Origin: Bacteroidetes bacterium HGW-Bacteroidetes-7
Lineage (GTDB): Bacteria; Bacteroidota; Bacteroidia; Bacteroidales; UBA932
NCBI GenBank assembly: GCA_002842465.1
Contig: PHDA01000007.1
Coordinates: forward strand, 1-64,000
Length of the DNA stretch: 64,000 bases
Reading direction: 5' to 3'
Position 1 is the first letter of the stretch. Every line of letters starts with the position of its first letter. Position numbers and translations under genes: made by a program. The notes beneath the pieces were generated by a model. The model saw nothing but the letters and a program-made list of their open reading frames with translations, had not been told where the DNA came from and did no database searches. This document shows, in pieces, positions 1 to 7,543 of this stretch.

Positions 1-10
1 TTTCTGCGGC

Positions 11-77
11 TACTTTTCGGGAACGACGAGGACTGTTTGACGACCGAAGGAAGGAGTTCCGCAGTCGCCGAAAAGTA
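11..77. repeat. Dispersed hairpin-type repeat, copy A
   Basis: A 67-base non-coding element bounded by perfect 10-base inverted ends (11-20 and 68-77, core cttttcgg/ccgaaaag). The interior resembles a second element at 32634-32704: both carry gaggac, gtt, acgacc, aagg, agg and gttccgca in the same order. This looks like a small non-autonomous dispersed repeat (REP- or MITE-like) of the host genome. No transposase is near. Copy number elsewhere cannot be seen from this window. Confidence 0.6.
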
Positions 78-95
78 CCAGGAAAATTTGAGGGT

Positions 96-175
96 ACCCC
101 AAAACAATCGGTTGCCGGAGTTGAGTGATTTGGGTAAATAAACCCCAAAACAATCGGTTGCCGGAGTTGAGTGAT
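96..175. repeat. Perfect 34-base direct repeat, two copies
   Basis: Positions 96-129 and 142-175 are identical over 34 bases (starting accccaaaac, ending ttgagtgat) and are separated by 12 bases. They lie between the hairpin repeat at 11-77 and the terminator at 195-226. Two units with a 12-base gap do not make a CRISPR array. It looks like a short local duplication. Confidence 0.8.
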
Positions 176-194
176 CCGTTAAATGCGTTAAATC

Positions 195-226
195 AAAAAG
201 GGGTTGTCTCACGACAGCCCCTTTTC
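195..226 (-). terminator. Bidirectional-looking intrinsic terminator
   Basis: Perfect 13-base-pair stem with one G-T wobble (196-208 paired with 213-225) and a four-base loop, flanked by T-rich tracts on both strands. It sits 20 bases beyond the stop of the minus-strand peptidase gene and most likely ends the six-gene peptidase/receptor run. Confidence 0.8.
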
Positions 227-245
227 TTTACATAACACAAAATAC

Positions 246-2534
246 TTAACCCACACTTAATCTGTTGATGCTTTGAAGCACCTCTCGCCTCAATTCTTCG
301 GGTGTGGTCCCATCATTGAACATATTATTGAGAGAATCAATAATCATAATTTTTTTAATGCTCCAGTTAAACCATCCTAACGCTTCGGCAAGGGTAATCC
401 TAACCTTTAGATCATCTGAACTGTCTCTTAAAACCATAAGCAGATCCTCAACCTGAGCATGGTTATTATAATTCCTAAGCATCCTGATCGCAGAGATCCT
501 TTTGGCATTATCAGCTGTTTTATCTTTTATTGTTGCCAAAGAGTTTGTCCATCGTTTGTTTTGAGCGGTGTAATACTCCACAAGTTGCCCTATTGTCTTT
601 TCACCTCTTATGAGGGTCGATCCGGCAACCTGTCTCTCTATATCTTTGCTAACCAGATTGAGATTGAACATATCCAGTGCATTTTGCGCCGCATATTGTA
701 CCCTCTGACTCTCGTCAGAAAATAGAATAGTATGTACAAGAGGCTCAATTAGTCTCTCATTACCTGAATAAGCTGCAAATCTTGCTGCATTTCTTCTAAT
801 TAATTCATAAGGGTCGTTAAGCCCAAGAACGAGTGCTTCAACAAGATATCTGTCGTTCAAATCAATCATCCTTTTTAACGCCTGCATTCTCACAATGTAG
901 CTTTCACTCTCTTTAAAGGTCTTGAAAAGTAAATCTGAGAATCCCGGAGGGGGATTTTTTGAAAGCTGCTTAAGTGCAAGCGCTTTGAGATTCGGGTTAT
1001 CACTCTTGTAGTACTCCATCCAAATCTTACTATCCCGGCTGCTTAGGGCAAGTTGTTTATTTAACAATTTACCTGCATCAGCAGAGGCTTTTTCTCCTGA
1101 CCCGGCTGTAAAACGGAAGGTAGGGTCTCCTACAAGGTGTGACTCCAAAGTCTGAATCTCTTTTTGCCAAAATCCGATTCTTATACCCTCAGAAAGCATC
1201 CCGATAAGCTCCATTGACCATTTGTCCTGAAGCACATTAACAGTGTTGCCTTGTGTCACCACAGTTTTGCCCTCTCCAAAAATATGGTATCCGGCAACAT
1301 AACCCTCTTGGTGAAATGATGCGTTGTAACATGCATCAAATATTGAAACCCTTGGTTGGAACTTCAGAGGAATCAAATCGGGAAGTGTAATATTTACGTT
1401 TGCAGCAAAAAGCGAATCCTCTCTCTTTTTGGCATCCAAATTTTCCTTGGCAAAGAATTTCTCACTAAATCCATACTCTTCTATCATGGTTTTTCTGAAA
1501 CTTTCGGCTCTCTCTCCTCTGTATCTGCGGTACATATTTCTAACACTTACAGATACTGCCTCCATTGGGCTTCTTGGAATATACGCTGCAGATGCAGATA
1601 CAGGGGCAAGTGTTCTGCCCGGAACAAATCCAAGAGTATTGGGAGCCGGAAACTCTCCGTTGATGTACTGAGTATCAAATGCTCCATGTTCGTGAAAAAC
1701 AAAGAGATCTGTTCCCTCTTTTTGCATTCTCTCATAAAGTTTAAACTTCATGAAGGGGTCCTGCCTGAAGTTGTAAAAGGCATTTCCTCTTGAGTCTTTG
1801 AAAGCATGGGGAAACTGCTCCTTAATTGCAAACTGCTGGTTCTGCCAAACGATAAGGCAGTCGGAGTTGTACCCGTGTCCGTTAAAGAAGATTACTCTGT
1901 CGGCATAATTTACCTCTCTGTGAGCTGCTGCTGCCTTGAGAAGGTATCTGCCGAGAAGCTGGTGTTGATCAACTCCGTAATCAGAGGGTGGCATCATTCG
2001 GGCTGAATAGAATTCGCTTGAAATCTGCTGTGGTGAACTCTCCTTTAGATTGTAATAGAAGTGAAGAGGATTTTTTTCATCCTGTTTAATAAACTCAAAC
2101 TCAAGGTCTAAGTCATCGTAAAACCTGTCAGAAGTAACAGAGGACTCAAACATAGGAAAATTTTCTTCATCCATTTTGAAGGCGGTGGTTGCATGCTGGA
2201 AATTTCTAACCCTTACAACCGGAATCTTCCCTACAAAAACAGCACCCTCCATTATGGGACGCTTCTTGTAAATTGCTCTTATCTCCTCTCTCAGTACAAT
2301 CGGATCGCTCCACTCGCCAATGAGCATAACCACACCAAGTCCGTCACTCTCAAGCGCCTTCTTGTATTCGGTTATCTCTTTTTCAACGGCGTTATAGCTC
2401 TCCTTATCAATAACAATCAGGAACCTTGTATCAAAGCGGCCCCCGGCAGGAATTATCCTGCTTTTGGCCTCTGCATGTGAAACTGTTATAAACAGAATTA
2501 CAAGCAGAGATATAATATTTATTACTCTTTTCAT
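246..2534 (-). CDS. C25-like (gingipain-fold) peptidase with C-terminal HEAT repeats, paralog 1
   Basis: Probable exported cysteine peptidase of the caspase/gingipain clan, 762 residues. Residues 1-23 form a signal peptide. The N-terminal half carries the candidate catalytic elements: G-H-G at 219-221, H-E-H-G at 281-284, and Cys402 inside F-D-A-C-Y-N, followed by H-L-V-G-D-P-T. From about residue 500 to the end there are helical HEAT-like repeats (N-P-x-L-K-A-L-A-L, D-P-Y-E-L-I-R-R). No type IX secretion C-terminal domain is visible, so a periplasmic location is likely. The longest frame starts at 2564 and overlaps the upstream gene by 20 bases. I chose ATG at 2534 because the signal peptide begins there and the gap becomes 10 bases. 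It is the last gene of the run and paralogous to 2545-4710 and 10427-12580. Family is inferred from motifs; which His is catalytic is uncertain. Confidence 0.75.
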   Translation of the reverse strand: MKRVINIISLLVILFITVSHAEAKSRIIPAGGRFDTRFLIVIDKESYNAVEKEITEYKKALESDGLGVVMLIGEWSDPIVLREEIRAIYKKRPIMEGAVFVGKIPVVRVRNFQHATTAFKMDEENFPMFESSVTSDRFYDDLDLEFEFIKQDEKNPLHFYYNLKESSPQQISSEFYSARMMPPSDYGVDQHQLLGRYLLKAAAAHREVNYADRVIFFNGHGYNSDCLIVWQNQQFAIKEQFPHAFKDSRGNAFYNFRQDPFMKFKLYERMQKEGTDLFVFHEHGAFDTQYINGEFPAPNTLGFVPGRTLAPVSASAAYIPRSPMEAVSVSVRNMYRRYRGERAESFRKTMIEEYGFSEKFFAKENLDAKKREDSLFAANVNITLPDLIPLKFQPRVSIFDACYNASFHQEGYVAGYHIFGEGKTVVTQGNTVNVLQDKWSMELIGMLSEGIRIGFWQKEIQTLESHLVGDPTFRFTAGSGEKASADAGKLLNKQLALSSRDSKIWMEYYKSDNPNLKALALKQLSKNPPPGFSDLLFKTFKESESYIVRMQALKRMIDLNDRYLVEALVLGLNDPYELIRRNAARFAAYSGNERLIEPLVHTILFSDESQRVQYAAQNALDMFNLNLVSKDIERQVAGSTLIRGEKTIGQLVEYYTAQNKRWTNSLATIKDKTADNAKRISAIRMLRNYNNHAQVEDLLMVLRDSSDDLKVRITLAEALGWFNWSIKKIMIIDSLNNMFNDGTTPEELRREVLQSINRLSVG

Positions 2535-2544
2535 TCCTAAACTG

Positions 2545-4710
2545 TTAACGCATGTAAACTTCAATCCTGTTTATGCTCTTCAAAAGCTCATCTTTTAGGA
2601 CTTTATCTGTGTCCGGTGCAGAAGCAATCTTTTTGAAGGCATCCAGAATATTCTCTCTTTTCTCCGAAAGGGTAAACCATCCCAAAGCTTCAGCCAGTTT
2701 TACTCTTAAAGTCAAATCTTCTGATTTGTCTTCAAGCACTTTGATAAAGCTATCAACCTTAGTGTGATAGGCATTATTTCTAAGCATCTTAACAGCAGAT
2801 ATTCTAACATTTACAGGCTTGCTTTTGTCTGTTACTCCATCTGCCATTTTTGCGATACTGCGTCTGGAGGCAAGTGTTTTTTCAAAGTTCTCCAATGCTG
2901 CCTCTTTGTCAAAGTAGCTTTTATTATCGGCAAATTGTCTTTTAATCTCATTCGAAAGCTTCTCCATATCCATCATATCAAAGCAGAACATAGAGTTGAA
3001 GAATACTCTCTCGTCAAGATAATCGTTTACGTAAACCGAAGCCACGTAAGGGATGTAGCTGTCACTCCCAATTCTTGCCATAGAGTAGAGACTCTTTCTT
3101 CTAATAAATTCATATGGATCATAAAGAGATCTCTTTATTAAAGTGCCAAAATGTTCTGTATTGTAGTACTGTAACAGGTGATATGTTTGCAAACGCAACA
3201 TATAGCTTTCAGAAGTATCATATGTCTTGACCAACAAATCGGGCAACTCTTCATATTCAAGTCTGAAAAGCATATGCAGTGCAAGCCCTTTAAGGTCAGT
3301 GTTACTCTCTGTATAAAAAAGGTTTAGCCAGTATGAAGCATCTTTGGAACAGAGGTCAATTTTTGCCCTCTCTTCACCCTTAAAGCTAAATGTAGGGTCT
3401 CCGATAATATGCGATTCGAGAATATTTGTCATCAAAGCCCACTCTCCAACGCTAAAGCCCATCCCAAGCAAACCCATAAGATCTGAAGATGATTTGTCCT
3501 GCAGTACATTTACGCTGTTGCCAAAAGCAACCAGAGTTTTACCCTCTGCAAAAACATACTCACCGGCAATAAATTTCTCCTCTCTGAAGTCCGCGTTATA
3601 GCAGGCATCAAATATTACCATTCTTGCGTTAGGCTTAATAACGGGTACATCTTCAAGAACAATTCCTGTACGAATATCATCCAAAGAGTCTTTTAAAAGT
3701 CTATCAGGGCCTAAAACCCCCGTAAACCATGAAGAGTCAATAATATAGTGGCTCATCCAGGCCCGTTTCATCTTTTGTCTCTCCTGCTCACTATCCACCT
3801 TTCTAAGAGCATCTCTGAACAGTCGTCTGGCAGCATTAGAATACTCCTCTATTCCTTTGCTCATTGGAGTAGCTGTAAGATATTGTCTGTGCGGGAGCCC
3901 GTGTTCGTGGAATATCATAAGGTCCATCTCTTCTCTTCTCAGCTCATCTGTAACAATATCCTTCATGTAAGGATACATATTGTAGAGCAGAAATTTAACG
4001 GAGTTTTTATCATAGAAGGCATTTGGGAACTGCTCCCTTAATGTATGACCCTCCTCTTTCCAGGCAGTCAGGCTATTTGAGAATGAGCCTTCTCCTGTAA
4101 AAGAAGTTATTACATTTAGTTCGTTTCCCTTTGCCCTTTCAGCAACAAGTTTTTTAAAGTATCCTCTGATTTGTGAATATCCCTCTTCTCCCGGAAGGGT
4201 AGGTTTTAATCTGCCAGTGTAAATATCTGACGATATCTTTTGTGGAGAGTCCCAGTTAAGTGAGAAGTAGTGAAAAAGGTTGTTTACTGAGTCTTGTCCC
4301 AGATAATCAAACCTTAAATCAAAATCGTCATAGAACCTGTCGGATGGAACAGAGGAGCTCTTGTAGGGGAAGAGCTCCTGGTCCATCTTAAAGGCAGAAG
4401 TAAAGTGTTGAGCATCCCGTATCATTGCAATAGGAATCTGTCCGATGAAAATAGCACCTTTCAGATTATTGCTCTGATACATACTGTACAGGACATCCTT
4501 TACCTGTACGGGGTCACTCCACACCCGGGCAACCACTACAGCTGAGAACCCCTCATTCTCAAGCACAGATCTGTAGTTATCGATTTCGGCTTTACAAGCC
4601 GCATAAGTGTCATTGTCAACAATTATTGCAAACCCTCTCTCCGCCCCTGAGACGGAAGCAGAGAGAAGAGTTGCAAAAAGAAACAGTGTCAGTAACTTTC
4701 TATACATCAC
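2545..4710 (-). CDS. C25-like peptidase with HEAT repeats, paralog 2 (altered G-H-G motif)
   Basis: A 721-residue paralog of the flanking C25-like proteins, with signal peptide (about 1-22), peptidase-like region and C-terminal HEAT-like repeats. H-E-H-G is kept at 268-271 and Cys370 in F-D-A-C-Y-N is kept. The first conserved motif, G-H-G in the two paralogs, reads G-E-G here (206-208), and the surrounding N-S-D/N-C is S-N-S. If that first histidine is catalytic the protein is inactive; if the H-E-H-G histidine is, it may be active. It lies 10 bases after the DUF6850 gene and 10 bases before paralog 1, so co-transcription is likely. It could be a structural partner or inhibitor of the paralogs (inference). 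Confidence 0.75.
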   Translation of the reverse strand: MMYRKLLTLFLFATLLSASVSGAERGFAIIVDNDTYAACKAEIDNYRSVLENEGFSAVVVARVWSDPVQVKDVLYSMYQSNNLKGAIFIGQIPIAMIRDAQHFTSAFKMDQELFPYKSSSVPSDRFYDDFDLRFDYLGQDSVNNLFHYFSLNWDSPQKISSDIYTGRLKPTLPGEEGYSQIRGYFKKLVAERAKGNELNVITSFTGEGSFSNSLTAWKEEGHTLREQFPNAFYDKNSVKFLLYNMYPYMKDIVTDELRREEMDLMIFHEHGLPHRQYLTATPMSKGIEEYSNAARRLFRDALRKVDSEQERQKMKRAWMSHYIIDSSWFTGVLGPDRLLKDSLDDIRTGIVLEDVPVIKPNARMVIFDACYNADFREEKFIAGEYVFAEGKTLVAFGNSVNVLQDKSSSDLMGLLGMGFSVGEWALMTNILESHIIGDPTFSFKGEERAKIDLCSKDASYWLNLFYTESNTDLKGLALHMLFRLEYEELPDLLVKTYDTSESYMLRLQTYHLLQYYNTEHFGTLIKRSLYDPYEFIRRKSLYSMARIGSDSYIPYVASVYVNDYLDERVFFNSMFCFDMMDMEKLSNEIKRQFADNKSYFDKEAALENFEKTLASRRSIAKMADGVTDKSKPVNVRISAVKMLRNNAYHTKVDSFIKVLEDKSEDLTLRVKLAEALGWFTLSEKRENILDAFKKIASAPDTDKVLKDELLKSINRIEVYMR

Positions 4711-4720
4711 AAATTTCTGT

Positions 4721-6292
4721 CTAGAATATAAAGCCTAGCCCAAAGTTTGTCTGAACTCTGCTGTTATCCCCTTCAATTGGTTTATAATAGTCTAAAGCTG
4801 CTTTCAAATAAAATCCGGCTTTGCCAAATTTTCCCAAACCGGAATGTAACGTCAGCTCTCCTCCGATTTTATAATAGCTCTGCTTCATGAATTCGAAATC
4901 TGGAGTCATAAACTGAGTAATTATAATAGAAGTGGGATCAGCTCCTCTGTAGCGATATTTACCGTCAAAATTATTTTTATATGTAAATCCGGCACCGGCA
5001 AGAAGTTTAGTCCTACCTCCCAGAGAGATGCTGGTTTTTGCGTCTGCTCCGAAAAACATGTTTTTAACAAACATTCTTGAGTGAGGCAAAACATATACGT
5101 CGTCGTTACCTTTGTAAGTGGTAAAAATTCCGGCTTTCCATTTATACTCGTGATCAGCTCCCCTGTAAAAATCAAACCTTGCTGACATCTCTTCCTGTTT
5201 GTATGTAGAACGAATACTACTATATAAATCAACCCACTGTTGAACTTCATAGGTGTTGTCCAGTACCTGAACATGTTCTATTCCATCCATATTTCTGTTG
5301 CTATATGAAAGCTCAAGCCGACTAAGATTATCACCCACTTTTACGGCTGAAAGTTTAGCCTCCATAATTTCAGTTACCACACTACCCTCTTTCTTGGGTT
5401 TTGTAGGGGTGCTTATCACATCCTCTACGCCATAGTCATACTTACCCTCAAGTAAGAACTTAATATCTGAAAAACCGTATGAATATTGAAGTGCTGCTCC
5501 AACCTTGTTCCCGCTGTAAACAAAACGACCAAGAGATTGGAGGCCTCCGACAACAGAGGGATAGTAGTTGCCCAGACCTTTCATCACATAAACGTCCTGA
5601 TTCACCTGGCCGTTGCTGTTTGTAGTTCCTGATTCCTGTACCATATTTTCATAAACAAAGTTTATCCCAACAGCATGGTTATTAAATAGTGCAACCAAAC
5701 CAGGTTTAATGTTTATGTGATAGAAATAGGTTTCGGCTCTAGGGTCAACCTGTTTGGCTCCGGTATTTGCGAAGTACTCTCCCTGGATTCCAAGAATAAC
5801 CCTCTCCCAGAGTGGTTGGCTTGCAACCTTCATCTCAAGTCTGTAGTCCTGTTTTTTCCAGTCACTGATGTTTGGATCTACAGTGTAGAAAGGCATTCCC
5901 CTTCCCGGGTCTAGCATTGTTGAATTGAACTGTGTGTTCCTTTGCATCTCATTGTTGAAGGAGAATTTTCCCCAGGCATAACCTGTTCCCAACTTTTGTC
6001 CACCTTCTGTAGACACACCCAATAGACGCTCTCGCTCTCCGTCCTGTAACTTTTTAAAGTCACCGCTTTTGAGCTGATAAGTAAAATCAACGCTGCTATA
6101 GTTGTACATTTTATCCAAAGTAAGACCGGCTCCATTTGTGGTATTGAACCATAGCGATTTTGCCTTAAGCAGCTCTACGGATGCCGGACTGTTTTTGTCC
6201 GCCGTTTTCTGGGCCGATGCCGGTTGTACGGCAAAGAGCGTTAGCATTAGTACTCCTGCCCAGTATATATATTTAACTTTTCTCATTTTCAT
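4721..6292 (-). CDS. DUF6850-type outer-membrane beta-barrel protein, cassette 1
   Basis: A 523-residue exported protein with a cleavable signal (ends about A-S-A-Q) followed by many alternating amphipathic strands and a final aromatic residue (G-L-G-F-I-F), as expected for an outer-membrane barrel. It resembles the protein at 30870-32489 in size, layout and position after a DUF4876 gene, and I place both in the DUF6850 family. Function is not known; a role as partner porin of the neighbouring TonB receptor is inference. The longest frame starts at 6331 and overlaps the upstream gene. I prefer ATG at 6292 (6286 is also possible) because the charged N-terminus of the signal peptide starts there and the overlap disappears. 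Confidence 0.7.
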   Translation of the reverse strand: MKMRKVKYIYWAGVLMLTLFAVQPASAQKTADKNSPASVELLKAKSLWFNTTNGAGLTLDKMYNYSSVDFTYQLKSGDFKKLQDGERERLLGVSTEGGQKLGTGYAWGKFSFNNEMQRNTQFNSTMLDPGRGMPFYTVDPNISDWKKQDYRLEMKVASQPLWERVILGIQGEYFANTGAKQVDPRAETYFYHINIKPGLVALFNNHAVGINFVYENMVQESGTTNSNGQVNQDVYVMKGLGNYYPSVVGGLQSLGRFVYSGNKVGAALQYSYGFSDIKFLLEGKYDYGVEDVISTPTKPKKEGSVVTEIMEAKLSAVKVGDNLSRLELSYSNRNMDGIEHVQVLDNTYEVQQWVDLYSSIRSTYKQEEMSARFDFYRGADHEYKWKAGIFTTYKGNDDVYVLPHSRMFVKNMFFGADAKTSISLGGRTKLLAGAGFTYKNNFDGKYRYRGADPTSIIITQFMTPDFEFMKQSYYKIGGELTLHSGLGKFGKAGFYLKAALDYYKPIEGDNSRVQTNFGLGFIF

Positions 6293-6312
6293 AGTATTGA
6301 TGTTGTTAAACA

Positions 6313-7527
6313 TTATTTCCAAGTGTTCCAAGATGGGGCAACAGCACCATATCTTCTGATAACGGGAGGACTCATCACCTCAAAGTCTTCGGAGCTGTTG
6401 TTTGTGTCGAATAAAATCGCACGACCACCATCAACAGTCTCTTTAACTTTTCTGGCAACACTCACACTTAGGTAAGTTCCGCCAACTGTAGCTGCTCCTG
6501 CGTCAAGAACAGCAGGCATCCTCTTTAACTGCACCTGAGTTGCATTACCAACAAGCTCGAGGGCATCAACAACATCCTCAATCGGAATTCTGTAGTGCCT
6601 TGTGGAAAGCCCAACAGGAGTAACAAAATTCGCAGGATTGATAGGTTCATTTGGGAAATAGATTACAAAAGCTCCGCCAAACACAGTAGTCAGCCATTGT
6701 GGTGTTGGTGTTGGCCAGAAGGACATAACCATGTTAATTGCCGGATTATCTTGTATTAGCGAAGTGGTGTTCACAAGTGTCTCAAATTCTGCACTCAAGA
6801 GATTTACAGGAGAGGTTGGATTGAGGTTCGATTTTTTATGATCGTCTGCCATCTGGGCAATTATTATTGATTCCCCCGGATTTAGCGGATAATCTTTATC
6901 ATTGGGAACACTCCATATCTGAAGAGCATATACAAACAGTGAAGGATCTTCTGTAGCCGGCCAAACTGGTTTGTTGGCAGTAGCTGTCATCGGAGCAATC
7001 ATTGCTATTGAGAGATTTCTGACATTCTGAACTGTTTCACTATTATTGTAAATCTCGTAGAACTGGTCTCTGAAATAAGAACCTCCGGTAGGGGTTCTTG
7101 ATCCGCAATAAAAGACCTCTTTAAATACAAGGGCTCCTGATTTAGATGCTCCAACATTAACCGTTATCTGTTTATTGTTAGTAACAATATCTACATTTAC
7201 AGCGTTTCCGCTGTAATTGTATGTGAATCCGTCCTGTGATTTTTCGGATGTTACGGTAATTGTGTAAATACCCGGGATTATATCCGGAATAGTCACTGTC
7301 CCATTAGGACTCATGGTTGTACTAACCTCATACCTCTCACTGTAGTTAATCATTCTAACATTCAGCATATCAGGAACAGGTGCCGACCCAAGGTTGAGAG
7401 TCACACTCACCACTGTATTGAGCGATTCAACCTCCCCGATTTTGGACACATCGCTGAATTGCTGGCAGGAGATTGCCGAAAACATAGCCAAAATCGCTAT
7501 CAATATTATTTTATATCTGTTTTTCAT
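6313..7527 (-). CDS. DUF4876-type lipoprotein, cassette 1
   Basis: A 404-residue probable outer-membrane lipoprotein. The signal peptide ends in a lipobox (F-S-A-I-S-C, Cys21 from the chosen start). A carboxypeptidase-regulatory-like beta domain follows (about 35-110), then a domain shared with 29589-30854: K-E-V-F-Y, E-I-Y-N-N-S and a C-terminal D-T-N-N-S-x-x-D-F. These shared blocks and the position after a TonB receptor suggest DUF4876. It may be the surface ligand-binding partner of the receptor, in the role SusD plays elsewhere (inference). It starts 16 bases after the receptor stop. ATG at 7536 is an alternative; 7527 gives the cleaner signal peptide. Confidence 0.7.
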   Translation of the reverse strand: MKNRYKIILIAILAMFSAISCQQFSDVSKIGEVESLNTVVSVTLNLGSAPVPDMLNVRMINYSERYEVSTTMSPNGTVTIPDIIPGIYTITVTSEKSQDGFTYNYSGNAVNVDIVTNNKQITVNVGASKSGALVFKEVFYCGSRTPTGGSYFRDQFYEIYNNSETVQNVRNLSIAMIAPMTATANKPVWPATEDPSLFVYALQIWSVPNDKDYPLNPGESIIIAQMADDHKKSNLNPTSPVNLLSAEFETLVNTTSLIQDNPAINMVMSFWPTPTPQWLTTVFGGAFVIYFPNEPINPANFVTPVGLSTRHYRIPIEDVVDALELVGNATQVQLKRMPAVLDAGAATVGGTYLSVSVARKVKETVDGGRAILFDTNNSSEDFEVMSPPVIRRYGAVAPSWNTWK

Positions 7528-7543
7528 ATCTGACATTTTTTAG

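Noticed and set aside
96..175. Possible CRISPR array
   Set aside because: Only two repeats with a 12-base gap and no cas genes.
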